A DNA stretch of 64,000 bases from assembly GCA_001599815.1 (NCBI GenBank), contig BCIA01000003.1:5495598-5559597 (forward strand). Reading direction: 5' to 3'. The position numbers and the translations under genes were made by a program. This stretch comes from Furcasterigmium furcatum (Eukaryota; Ascomycota; Sordariomycetes; Glomerellales; Plectosphaerellaceae). Below are positions 22,958 to 32,482 of this stretch, piece after piece. The notes under the pieces were generated by a model. It ran no database searches. It saw only the letters and a list, made by a program, of their open reading frames with translations, and had not been told where the DNA came from. Position 1 is the first letter of the stretch. Every line of letters starts with the position of its first letter.

Positions 22958-23699
22958 GCCCTTGCCTTCTAATAGGTCGGCCCTTACTTATTATGCGATA
23001 AAAGGTAGATCTGGTTCTATTTAGCGATTGGCGACCGTACGGTTCGAAGCCGTGAGGGCTTCCGCCGCCCGATGGGAGTGACCCTGGTCCTGCAACATCA
23101 ACGATGACCCCGATAATGACATACAGATTTTCTTTATGACAGCCGGCTAGCGGTATGGGACGTAGACTCGTCGACGATGGCATTGTCTAATTCTCCATAT
23201 GGTTCACATTCAGTGGGCGGCACGGAATTGGTCGTATGTCGTTGCCCGCGACATGGAGCCTTAATGCAAATCTGCCATGCCAACAGTTCTGAAATACTCC
23301 TCAGTCGCCGACCAGTACTGGCTATAGCAGGAATAATGCGGACTGCACTCAAGAAAGGCGGCCCTTGGGAGATAGTCCGTGTAGATCTGCCACGACCGAC
23401 ACCATAAAGGGTGCATATAGACCCTGCCAGGCGACCGTTGGTCCCTGCAGGTACTTGAGCATCATGAGCGGGGAGTTGTGAAGCACTCGTACTATCCTAG
23501 AACATCACTTCGTCACATTGACAGCCGCGACCAAGGAACCTAGCTAGCACTGGGCGAGGCGCGTTGGGTACCATGTCTCCATCCACCGTACTCGCAGTGA
23601 GTGACACGAGAAATGCGCCTTTTCATACCATGATGAGGTAGAACTGAGCGATTTTAGGCTGGCATTGCATGCAGGCGACGACCAGAGAAACTAGGTGGC
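22958..23699. other. gene-free interval
   Basis: No supported gene or RNA. Part of the gene-poor left border of the catabolic cluster. Confidence 0.4.
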
Positions 23700-23707
23700 T
23701 GAGATGG

Positions 23708-24039
23708 AGCGGCATCACGGACTCGCCCCGACACGAGCGGTGCTTCGCAGTGCCGTTGGCTCAAACGGACTAACACCGCGGAAGAATGGACTAGGTCAGC
23801 GAGGAATACTTCTTGAGGAGTTCAAAGGGTTCAAAGGCGACCCCTGAAGCTTGAACACGACCTGGGTCTTCGAGGCTGCCATAGGCCTGGACAGGAAAAT
23901 GACCACCATGCAGCGCATCCTCACCAAGGAGACTCTCTATTCCAATCTGCAGATCGATGAGATGATAAGCAACCTCGGCGGAATATATGGTGGAGAATTG
24001 GATGTCTTGAACTGGGTCATGGCCACCTCGACAGGCTAG
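23708..24039 (+). pseudogene. possible decayed coding sequence, unrecognised
   Basis: One reading frame runs from an ATG at 23708 to a stop at 24037-24039, broken only by an internal TGA around 23845. The downstream half (WVFEAAIGLDRKM, LTKETLYSNLQIDEMI) has a protein-like composition, more so than the other frames. I do not recognise the family. It may be a remnant of a gene at the edge of the catabolic cluster or a chance open frame. Confidence 0.25.
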
Positions 24040-24172
24040 CTAGCCACGTCTGCCCTCTGCAGAGACCAGGGGGACATGCCACCAGGGAGATCCTCTATCA
24101 AAGACGATTGTACTTTCGTCACAATGGTGACTGTATTGATTCTAGATCTTCAGTATTATAACTATTTGATAC

Positions 24173-25202
24173 TCAATCTAGTGCCGGGACAGGCAAGCCG
24201 TTGATAATATCGAATCCAGTGACTCCTTGGTTCACCAGTGCCTCACGAGCCTTCTCATGGCGGAGGCTGTTAACCTCCTCCTCGCTCACTAGCACAAAGT
24301 CGTACGCGAGAAGCTTGGTAGATGGCGAAACCTCATACTTCTCGGAAAAGCCCTCAACCTCGGATACGTCCCGGATATCCACAACAAGGGATTCCTTCAC
24401 GCCAAAGACGGCATCTGACCTCTCGTACGGGTCGCCACGGCGGTACAGAGCACTGCAAGAATAGGCCGTCAGCAAAACGCGATATTGCCTTGGATAGCCA
24501 GACATACGTGATGAGGCGGTCATATCCGGGCTTTTCAAACATGAAATGGAAGTGGCTGGGCCGGTATGGGTGACGATGGAGCTTTTTCAGAAGTTTCCCG
24601 ACCGGCCCGTCGTGGGGGATGGGATACGGTACGGGCACGATGGCCTTAAAGAAGAAGCTGCCCTCGTCGTCGCTTCGGACGACCGCGCGGCCGTCGGTGG
24701 CCTGGTCGGCGTACTGTACGTCATAGAACCCCTTCGAGTCTGTCTCCCAGATATCGACCTTGACGCCTGGAATTGGCCTGCCCAGCGTGTCTTTGACCGT
24801 GCAGACCACCAGCATCGGCTCTCCGTCCTCATCGTGGGAGATAGAGGACCCGTTCTGTACCAGCTCGGCCGTATGCGTATGAAAGGGCCCCAACACCGTG
24901 CCCTCGGTGGAGGCCGCTGGCTTGGGATGGTCGATAGAGTCAACGAGCAGTGAGAGGCCAAGAACGTCGGAGAGGAGGATAAACTCCTGCCGGACATCGC
25001 TGCAGATCTGGCCGACCTGCGTTAGGAACTGAATGGCCGCCTCCCACTCTGACGTGCTTAGGCGGACCTCGCGGGCAAAGTCGTGGAGATGGGTTACCAG
25101 CCTCTCCAGAAGGAACTTGAGGCGGCGGTCCTCGCAGCCCGAGTTGATGGCGTGGACATTTTCCGTGATGTTATGGATGGTCAGGTCTTTCACGTTGGTC
25201 AT
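24173..25202 (-). CDS. intradiol ring-cleavage dioxygenase (catechol/hydroxyquinol 1,2-dioxygenase type)
   Basis: Two exons, 324 residues. The intron is 24453-24507 (GTATGT, branch GCTGAC, TGCAG) and joins YDRLIT to ALYRRGDPY. Residues 1-95 form the all-helical dimerisation domain of catechol-type enzymes, including QEFILLSDVLGLSLLVD. The Fe(III) beta-sandwich follows with the four ligands visible: Tyr in GFYDVQY, and Tyr, His, His in PYRPSHFHFMF. This family opens catechol to cis,cis-muconate or hydroxyquinol to maleylacetate. The maleylacetate reductase gene at 29003 favours hydroxyquinol as substrate, which is inference from context. It has no signal peptide, so it should be cytosolic. It is divergent from the Gfo/Idh gene at 25740 and opens the catabolic cluster. 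Confidence 0.9.
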
Positions 25203-25739
25203 GGTGCCGGCTTTTACGAGCTGTCGAATCTAGACGTCGTACTCTCAGATTGGGAGCAAGAATGCTCGTCGATGAGTGTATTACATACGTCCGTTGCCAA
25301 TGTAAACCGTATAAACCCCCCGGGCATGAAACGATCATCATGCCGCTGATTCTGGCGGGCTTTGGCCAAAGCAGTTAGACTGGGACAGCTTGTGGTGTCG
25401 CGGCTAAGTTCTCGTCCGCCCGGCCGGCCTCTAACTTCCGCGAGGGGACTTGGAGTAATTCGGATAAACAATTCTACTCAACCAATGCCTCAGGTAACTC
25501 CGCCGAGCAGTGTCCGTACTGCTGTGGCGTCTCTCACCATGGAGTCAGATTTATATCATGTGCCCATTCATTTATTACCTGCCGTGTCTGTAACAGGTGC
25601 GGGCATGATTGAAGCCTATTCTAGATCAGAAAGAACCGCTAAGTCGCTCTGACACTGCCAAACTCTACTTCGCCAATACAAGTAAGATCTCTTGCTGGTT
25701 CAGAATTCATCTCAAAACATCACATCACAAACCTCAAAA
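25203..25739. promoter_or_regulatory. divergent promoter of dioxygenase and Gfo/Idh genes
   Basis: 537 bp shared upstream region. At 25462-25477 lies GGATAAACAATTCTAC, which matches 13 of 16 positions of the QA-1F/QutA consensus GGRTAARYRYTTATCC (consensus from the Neurospora qa literature). Candidate only. Confidence 0.35.
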
Positions 25740-26813
25740 ATGTCTGAGTTGCCAACCTGTAGATGGGGTATCCTGGCCACCGGTCTTATCTCATCATGGT
25801 TCGTCGCAGACCTGGTCATCGAGCGTGACGACGCGAAGGTCAAGCACATCATTCAAGCCATTGGCACCTCTTCATCGGAGAAGGGCCGCGACTTTGCACT
25901 CAAGCATTGCCCTACCTCATCCCCTACCATCTACACTTCATATGCAGAGCTCTACTCGGATTCAGACGTCGATTGCGTCTATGTCGGAACCCCCCACTCT
26001 CTCCACAGACAGAACTGCCTCGACGCCATAGCAGCCGGCAAAAACATTCTCTGCGAAAAGCCCTTTGCAATTAATGCCAGAGAGGCCAGGGAGGTTCTCG
26101 TGGCTGCTAAGGAGAAAGGTGTTTATGTCGCCGAGGCCATGTGGCTCCGACATCGCCCTATCGTCGCCGGCCTTCGGGAAGTTTTGTTCGGGGAGCATGG
26201 TATCGGGGAGATCTCGTCACTGTCCTCCCAATACAACCTGCCTGTGGACGTTGCCAGCCTGCCTCCCACCTCGAGATACAGGGACGTTGCGCTGGGTGCC
26301 GGATCACTCTTGGATGTAGGGATTTATCCCCTCACTTGGGCGCTCATTAGCCTGGATTCATCCGACGTCCAGAGTCCTGAGCGACCGAAAATACTGGCTG
26401 CGCAAACGCATTCCTTGGAGGTCGAGGTCACCACGACCGCCATCCTCCACTATGAATCAACCGGGCGACACGCTGCCATATCGAGCACCTTCATGGCTGG
26501 CCCTGCGGCGGACGTCGTGTGCCGCATACACGGCTCGGAGGGGTACATTGATGTGATTGGGCACGATGCGTCTCACCCGGCATCCTTCACCGTGTATCGG
26601 GAGACCTCCCAGGGCAAGTTCGAGGCACAAAAGTACGACTTTCCTCATCCCGGACAGGGTTTCATTTACGAGGCGGATAACACGGCAGTGGATATTTTGG
26701 CTCGGCGTACTGAGAGCCCTGTCATGCCTTGGGCCGAGACCATTCGTGTGATGGAGATGATGGATGAAATCAGGAGACAAGGAGGGACGGTTTATCCCCA
26801 AGACCGGGCATAG
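25740..26813 (+). CDS. Gfo/Idh/MocA oxidoreductase, dihydrodiol-dehydrogenase-like
   Basis: Single exon, 357 residues from the ATG at 25740. The N-terminal Rossmann domain starts with RWGILATGLISSWFVADLV. The family hallmark EKP is seen in ILCEKPFAINAREAREVL near residue 105, with the preceding YVGTPHSLH motif. The C-terminal alpha/beta domain carries the GAGSLLDVGIYPLTWA element. Relatives include dimeric trans-1,2-dihydrobenzene-1,2-diol dehydrogenase and D-xylose dehydrogenase, which use NADP. In this cluster a dihydrodiol or cyclohexane-polyol oxidation that yields a catechol-type ring would feed the neighbouring dioxygenase. That role is inference; a sugar or inositol substrate remains possible. 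It shares a promoter region with the dioxygenase gene. Confidence 0.82.
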   Translation: MSELPTCRWGILATGLISSWFVADLVIERDDAKVKHIIQAIGTSSSEKGRDFALKHCPTSSPTIYTSYAELYSDSDVDCVYVGTPHSLHRQNCLDAIAAGKNILCEKPFAINAREAREVLVAAKEKGVYVAEAMWLRHRPIVAGLREVLFGEHGIGEISSLSSQYNLPVDVASLPPTSRYRDVALGAGSLLDVGIYPLTWALISLDSSDVQSPERPKILAAQTHSLEVEVTTTAILHYESTGRHAAISSTFMAGPAADVVCRIHGSEGYIDVIGHDASHPASFTVYRETSQGKFEAQKYDFPHPGQGFIYEADNTAVDILARRTESPVMPWAETIRVMEMMDEIRRQGGTVYPQDRA

Positions 26814-26945
26814 AATGCACGTTTGGGTGGGAATCAAGACGATTGATTGTCCCCTCTGCGCCGAGCTCAAGTTCTTTGCCGATAGATGGACTCCGCGGAT
26901 GCTTCTGGTCAGCCTAGAATACAAAGACAGAAATTTAAAGATTAG

Positions 26946-27298
26946 TGCCAAGCTGCAATCGGTAGCCTTCTCGACTCCCAGACGGAATCTGCTGAGAAGG
27001 TCGGCGCCATCAACACGATTGCTGTCAAGTACGTGTCGTCCCCCCATGGCGGAGGCCCCGTGCGCCATTTCCAGGGGAGCAACACGCACTGGATCGGCAT
27101 CCAGCGATGCATCCAACGCAGCACAACTACTGATTTTCGAGCGTCTACCGGACTGGTGCTCGGTGCCGGGGGCACGGCGCGTGCGGGTGCTACGCGCTTC
27201 AGATGCTGGGCGTCGGGAAGGTGGTGATCGTGAACCGGACAACGAGTAAGGCCTGTCAAATTAGAACATCCAGCACATCTCTAGAACATCTCTATTGA
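26946..27298 (+). pseudogene. remnant of a shikimate-dehydrogenase domain
   Basis: The frame from 26946 reads GSLLDSQTESAEKVGAINTI, then GSNTHWIGIQRCIQR and GLVLGAGGTARAG. A one-base deletion near 27190 then shifts the frame, and the next frame continues YALQMLGVGKVVIVNRTTSKA. These are consecutive parts of a shikimate/quinate dehydrogenase domain: substrate loop, NTD motif, Rossmann glycine motif and the NRT cofactor loop. The NTD catalytic Asp is His here. The N-terminal part and the C-terminus are missing. The arrangement most resembles the C-terminal domain of AROM or the quinate repressor, so the ancestor could have been either of these or a free dehydrogenase. Confidence 0.82.
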
Positions 27299-27473
27299 TC
27301 ATGATTTTTGAACCCGAGTTTGGAGAGAATTTCGGAAATAAAAGGGCATCCATGCAGCTGGTTTCTAATTACGCCGAGGTCAAAGCATGCACGTAGCCCG
27401 AGTTTGTCTCAATTACTCTGCAGAAAAGATGATCATGATAATGCGGGAGATGAATTCCATTCGTCTAACATAT

Positions 27474-28235
27474 TTAAATGCCCTTACCCTCGAGCCAGTT
27501 CTTGGCCTGCCAGTATAGAAGATCGTGCTTCTCTAGGTTCGGTGTCCCAAGGTGCCGGCGGTGACCCGGCATGTCCAGCAAGACTTTGATGCCCATGGTT
27601 GCCTCCTGGAAGTAGGCAAGATACCGGTAACCAGGCGGATAAGTCTTCGCCTTGTCTTCGTCGACCGGGGGGTACCTTGCGGGGTTCGACGGGATGATCT
27701 TGTCCTTCTCGTACCAGTGCCGTACCAGACGGGCACCCCAGCGACCCTCGACCTTTTCGAAAAAGAAGCAGAACCGGCAGTCTGCCTCAACGTCGAACTC
27801 GACGCCGCCGACGATAAAACGTTGCGAGATCGTGGCCTTGAGCTTGGTAACGGCCAGGGTGCCCTCGGGGTTGATATCAGTGGTGCAGCCGTGGCACCGG
27901 TGCATAATGAAGGCGCCCTTGTCCATGCCAGCCTTGGAGGCGGCGATGAAATCAGTGAAGGGCACTCGGCCCGACCACGTCGTATACACATGGGCGCCAG
28001 GGTGGAAGATTGATTCAAAGTTCTCCCATTCGCAAGCGTCCCTAGGGTGAAGGAGGAAACATTAGGACGGGCAAGCCACGCCTGGCCGTAGATTGGATCC
28101 GACGTACCTGTAACAAGGCCAGCCCTCAGCCAGCTCGCGCAGTTTCAGCCGCTCAAGTACCAGGTGGTCTGGACCGTTGTTTCGGATGGCCGAGCTTGGC
28201 CGCGATCCGGCGGGCAAGCTGTGAATATCCGCCAT
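27474..28235 (-). CDS. SnoaL-like (NTF2-fold) protein
   Basis: Two exons, 231 residues. The intron is 28042-28107 (GTACGT...CCTAG), joining LAEGWPCYR to DACEWENF. The ATG is at 28235 (MADIHSLPAGS). Family features are LKLRELAEGWPCYRDACEWENFESIF at the N-terminus, then HRCHGCTTDI and a run of beta strands (KLKATISQRFIV, ADCRFCFFFEKVEG, WGARLVRHWYEKDKI). Such SnoaL_4-type fungal proteins resemble the beta subunits of ring-hydroxylating dioxygenases and small hydratases or cyclases, but there is no metal site to prove a reaction. The gene lies between two enzyme remnants within the cluster and is divergent from the truncated dehydroquinase. Confidence 0.75.
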
Positions 28236-28638
28236 GGTCTATGACTTGATTGATGGGATCACGAACCACACAAGTGTCGGTGTGACTTGAGACTGTCTCC
28301 GAGCAGTCAGAGCATGGAATCACAGGCATGATATCTTGCGAGGCATGACACGGGGGGTCATGGTTAGGGGCAGCCCCTCCGACCAGTTCCCGGTCATTCA
28401 GGCCGTGGAGTCGAGCTTAGCCGGGGTCCCGGAACTCTGTGGGCGCCGGGGCGCGAGAGTGGTGGGGCGGTGCGGATGAAGTCTTTACCACCACCAACTC
28501 CTCAACTGCTCATGTGAGAGTTGCGAGATGAATTAGATGCTGCCAATTCACACTAAAACTACACTATATGACGTTTCAAGGTAACTAGAGACGCAGAATT
28601 CCCGATGACGACCATTGAGCCTTCTATATTCATTCACC
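28236..28638. promoter_or_regulatory. divergent intergenic region, SnoaL-like gene and dehydroquinase remnant
   Basis: 403 bp between two divergent ATGs. It probably once served both genes. No clear operator-like site is seen. Confidence 0.3.
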
Positions 28639-28785
28639 ATGGGCAAGTCTATCCTCTTCATCAACGGCCCCAACCTGAACCCTGTGGGCACGACGGAGCC
28701 CCAGATCTACGGCTACACGACCCTCGCCGAGCTTGAGAGCGCGTCGGCCGAGTGCGCGAGGTCCCTGGGCGCGGAGAAGCAATAG
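28639..28785 (+). pseudogene. truncated type II 3-dehydroquinate dehydratase
   Basis: Only 48 codons: MGKSILFINGPNLNPVGTTE, QIYGYTTLAELE and ARSLGAEKQ, then TAG. This is the N-terminus of type II dehydroquinase (family pattern INGPNLNLLGTREPxIYG, about 150 residues), with catalytic Tyr in IYG. The active-site His and Glu/Ser motifs that follow in the family are absent, and no continuation is found in any frame of the next 200 bases. The start codon context (CACCATGG) is intact. In qa-type clusters this enzyme converts 3-dehydroquinate to 3-dehydroshikimate; this copy cannot. Confidence 0.85.
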
Positions 28786-29002
28786 GGTCGCAGAGAATAA
28801 AAGCCTAGTCTTTCTGGTGGGAAGAATCGCACTTCAGCCTCGGAACTGGAAACCCCATGAACGATTATGTGAGCTTCAACAAGCCCCCCATCCATGCATC
28901 GGGAATTGAGTATTCAACGTTTTTGATATAACTACCACATACGATGGAGACGTCATAGTGAGCTTGCCACAGGTTTTATGATGTATTGATCGCGTTTACA
29001 AT

Positions 29003-30076
29003 TTACAAATCCGCTCTTGCATCCTCCCCAGCCCATGCTCGCCGAAGAATCTCCCTAACAGATGCCCGCTCGATTTCTCGGGGATTCCAGTACGGCTTGG
29101 ACACTGCGACTTTCGCGGCCGTGTCTAGGAGGCCTTCCTCTAAACCAAGTGCCTTCAGGCTCCGTTCGACTTTGAGCTTGCGCAACAGCACGTTCAGACC
29201 CTGAACAGCATCACCGTCCGACTCGGGAAGAGCCTCTGCCAGCGCCTTTATTGCCTTAGGAACCTTGGGGGCGTTGAAGGCCAGCGCATGGGGTAAGACG
29301 ATGGTGTGCGTCGGCGCGTGCGGCAGGTTGAAGGTCCCGCCCAGGGTGTGGCATAACTTATGGTGTAGCGACATGCCGACACTGCCCAAACATATGCCGC
29401 AGAGCCATGCGCCGTAGAGGGCGGACCAGCGCGCCGAGCGAGATTCGGGGTTCTCGATGAGCTCAGGAAGCGCAGACGCTAGAGAGGCCACGCCCTCCTT
29501 GGCTAGGAGACTGATGATGGGGTTCCCGTTGCGCGCGTATAGGGCCTCGATTGCGTGCGCGATGGCGTTGACGCCGCTCGTGGCGGACAGGCCCACGGGG
29601 AGAGTAAGCGTCAGGTCGATATCATAGATGACCGTTCCAGGGAGGATCTTAGGGTCTGACCGAGTCTCCTTACGGCCGTCTGCGGTCTCACCTAGGATGG
29701 GCGTTACTTCGCTCCGTGCGTAGGTTGTCGGGATGGCAATATGGTAGAGGCCTGTCCGTATGCCGATGGCTTTGCCTAGACCGATAGTACTGCCTCCTCC
29801 GATAGATATGAGGCAGTCGGCGCCTATAGAGCTTGCAACCTGAAGAGCCCGCTCGGTTACATCGGTGGGCGTGTGCATGGTGGCACCGCTGAAGATGCCA
29901 GCGAACTTTCCCTGCAGGATTCTGCCAATGTCTTCTGCCTGGGACACCTGCTCTGGCGTGGACAGCAGGAGTGGGAAGTGTCGGCTGATTCTGGAGAGTT
30001 CCTCGGGCAGCTTCTTGATGGTGCCGCTACCAAAGACCACCCTTCCAGGGTTGCTGTTGAGCTCAAAGGCCTCCAT
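29003..30076 (-). CDS. maleylacetate reductase (iron-containing alcohol dehydrogenase family)
   Basis: Single exon, 357 residues. Family sequence is seen throughout: FGSGTIKKLPEEL, PLLLSTPEQV, MHTPTDVTERAL, GGGSTIGLGKAI, IPTTYARSEVTPILGET, the ALYARNGNP region and the metal-site stretch HHKLCHTLGGTFNLPHA. The enzyme reduces maleylacetate to 3-oxoadipate with NAD(P)H, the last step before the 3-oxoadipate pathway in hydroxyquinol and chloroaromatic catabolism. Together with the intradiol dioxygenase at 24173 it forms a complete hydroxyquinol lower branch. No targeting signal; cytosolic. The 622-bp region upstream carries the half-site GGGTAAACAT (30581-30590). Confidence 0.92.
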   Translation of the reverse strand: MEAFELNSNPGRVVFGSGTIKKLPEELSRISRHFPLLLSTPEQVSQAEDIGRILQGKFAGIFSGATMHTPTDVTERALQVASSIGADCLISIGGGSTIGLGKAIGIRTGLYHIAIPTTYARSEVTPILGETADGRKETRSDPKILPGTVIYDIDLTLTLPVGLSATSGVNAIAHAIEALYARNGNPIISLLAKEGVASLASALPELIENPESRSARWSALYGAWLCGICLGSVGMSLHHKLCHTLGGTFNLPHAPTHTIVLPHALAFNAPKVPKAIKALAEALPESDGDAVQGLNVLLRKLKVERSLKALGLEEGLLDTAAKVAVSKPYWNPREIERASVREILRRAWAGEDARADL

Positions 30077-30698
30077 GGTGGCAACGCTCGTTTCTTTGAT
30101 GTGTGATTTGTTGTCTTCAGATGAGCCTCGCTTCTTCTTAAGCGCGACAGACCTGAACCGTCTTCAATACTGTTTGTGTTTTCGCGCGATGTCCGGGGAC
30201 ACCCCCAGACGAAGTCGAGATGACTACTGGTAAGTGCTCGTGGAGGCGGAAGAATTCTGGGTAGGATCGATCGTTGGGGCCCATCTTGGTGTGATAGGCT
30301 CATGTTTTACCCGGATTTACATCACTAACTACAATACCTATCGAATGTAGGTGTAACAGCATCCGGCAAAGCTCACTTCCTTCTATCCCAGGGAAAGATC
30401 ATGCCTGGTGGTAGATTAGGTGCCCATAACGAACGACCCGACTCCGGTGATCCCGCCTCCCCGCGGCTGAGACCATCCATGACTATGAAAAACTACTAGC
30501 TTGCTGATAAGCAAGGATCCCATGGCGAACAACGAGCATAGAAGCTTCAGACAAGAAATTACGTCGTCAGATAGTTGATTGGGTAAACATGTGGTGGTTG
30601 ATTCTTCCGAGATTGTAGAACGAACGTGATCTTATTTCTCTCTATCTTAGATAACGGGCTGAAGCTAGCTACTAAGAGAATCTTCATACCCGGAGACC
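30077..30698. promoter_or_regulatory. upstream region of maleylacetate reductase
   Basis: 622 bp between the reductase ATG and the stop of the PhyH-type gene. GGGTAAACAT at 30581-30590 matches the left ten bases of the QA-1F-type consensus but not the right half. No gene is seen. Confidence 0.25.
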
Positions 30699-31658
30699 TC
30701 AAGGCAACTGGATGAGGTTGAATTCATGGGCACCTCGGAGATACTCCTCGTCATTGGGCGTCCACTCGACACAAGGGATCAGACGACCCCAGTTGAAATT
30801 GTCCTTCCACTGTTCCGGCAGGTAAATGTTCTGGTTGCTCCGGAACCAGCTAGCGAAGACAATTGACACGAGCATGACGCGGGGATCCTCCGTCTGGTTG
30901 GGCATGCCGGCGTGCCAGATTCGAATGTCGCGGATGATCAGCGAGCCCTTGGGTAGAGTAGCCCGAATGGGAGGCCGGACCTTCCGTCTTTCCTCGATAA
31001 CGGTGGCGGGATAATCCACAGGGACACCCAGCTTTTCCGCTCTCGCAGCACGCTTCTGTGCGGCGATGTCGGGGTCGGGGCCATCGTCGCCGGTTCCGTT
31101 GATGGTGAGGTACGAGAGCGAGGGATCGTTGTGCGTGCCCAGCCAGAACTCGGTCGAGCCATTCTGGGGCGAGACATCGACGAGGTTAACGTTGACGCAG
31201 TAAGCGTGAGGCGCTCGCGGATAGTCGTGAACGTCAATGTGAACTGGCTGACGGGCCTCGGCCTTGAAAGCCGTGTTCGCGCTATAGAATCGAACTTTGA
31301 GGTCTCTTCCCAAAGCACACTCCAGGATGTGGGCAGCCCAGGGGTTCGCGAGGACATCTTCGAAGAGATATCCCTTGTCCGTAGGGGGCTCCTGCTGAAT
31401 GTTGTTGGACCCGGGGTTGAAGTTGACATGGGTGCCCTTGCGCGCCCTGAGCTTCTGCGCGTCACTCAGCATCCTTTCGTTCATCTTGTCCAGATGAGCC
31501 GGGTTGATCGCATTTTCGATCACAACGAGTCCATCCTCGTTCAAGGCCTCGAGCGCTGCCTGTAGGTTGTGAGACTCGACCGTCTTCGAAGCCAACTCAT
31601 CATCGCTGAGGCGGATGATGGTAGGGGCGTTAGGTCTAGGTTGAACCTGAGCAGCCAT
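30699..31658 (-). CDS. phytanoyl-CoA dioxygenase (PhyH) family Fe(II)/2-oxoglutarate oxygenase
   Basis: Single exon, 319 residues. The double-stranded beta-helix metal triad is visible: His and Asp in PVHIDVHDYPR, and the distal His in RDIRIWHAGMPNQT, followed by the 2-oxoglutarate-binding Arg in EDPRVMLV. Family members hydroxylate or otherwise oxidise small molecules with O2 and 2-oxoglutarate. The fungal branch includes many secondary-metabolism and catabolic enzymes, so the substrate cannot be read from sequence. It is divergent from the MFS transporter at 32483, which suggests joint induction with uptake. It could act early on the substrate, for example by hydroxylation or demethylation; this is inference. 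Confidence 0.85.
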   Translation of the reverse strand: MAAQVQPRPNAPTIIRLSDDELASKTVESHNLQAALEALNEDGLVVIENAINPAHLDKMNERMLSDAQKLRARKGTHVNFNPGSNNIQQEPPTDKGYLFEDVLANPWAAHILECALGRDLKVRFYSANTAFKAEARQPVHIDVHDYPRAPHAYCVNVNLVDVSPQNGSTEFWLGTHNDPSLSYLTINGTGDDGPDPDIAAQKRAARAEKLGVPVDYPATVIEERRKVRPPIRATLPKGSLIIRDIRIWHAGMPNQTEDPRVMLVSIVFASWFRSNQNIYLPEQWKDNFNWGRLIPCVEWTPNDEEYLRGAHEFNLIQLP

Positions 31659-32482
31659 GGTGTCTTTTGCTTAGAACTCAATGATATTCTGTGAAAATGG
31701 AAATCAGCTTTGGCAAGAAAAACCCATTTTGAGGTTTCATCATCACCGGACCTTTTGAGGTGAGGAATTGACTCGCAAGTCAGATGCACTTGATCCGGTA
31801 TTGGCGGGGCGTTACCGATGGCGCTAAGACACCCTGACACAGAAGCACCACACCAACTAGTGCGTTTATGTACGCGCCTGATTGTTTGTCCGGTTAATAT
31901 GTATCCCGTGATAGTTCTACATCTCGGATATCACATTGCCGTAGCTTCCACATGACACAGGTGCCTTATTGGGTGATTCGGATAAACCAATAGACGTCGA
32001 TAAGCCTCTCGCACCTTGTGGAACGAGTACTCTGAAGACGATTCCGGAGCGCCGGTTCGCCGAGATGGCCAGAACCCTCAATCCGTTGCCCCGACGCTGT
32101 GGAACTAAGCACCTAGTCTGGATTCCCCAGGATATCTTGCTTATCTGGGGCATGGGTGTTTCTTGTGGGGTTGCCGTGACATCCTGAACCTTTATAGACT
32201 CAATGAACCACTGGTGGGACCTTCTTATCTATTCATCCACAGATACCAGACTTGATGCACAGTTGCATCCACCACACCATAACGCCAGCCTGCCTTTGAC
32301 GAAGTGTGTGATTGCAACAGAATATAAGATCGGCCATTCAAGGCCTGTATCTTGGAGGTCGAAAGCTCTTCATCATCTCACTGTCTTACCATCATCTCTT
32401 AACTTACTCTCCTACACTCTACCCGTACTCCATTCCACTGCTACACAAGCTATCCTCCTTCAATCAGACCCCTATCCTCACC
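31659..32482. promoter_or_regulatory. divergent promoter of PhyH-type oxygenase and MFS transporter
   Basis: 824 bp. A TATA-like TATAAGA at 32323-32329 precedes the transporter ATG by about 155 bp, followed by a CT-rich leader. GGATAAACCAATAGAC (31980-31995) matches the QA-1F-type consensus at 11 of 16 positions, which is weak. Confidence 0.35.

Noticed and set aside
23030..23110. possible second tRNA-like fold downstream of tRNA-Pro
   Set aside because: A TTCGAAGCC T-loop-like string is present but no acceptor stem or anticodon arm pairs with it.
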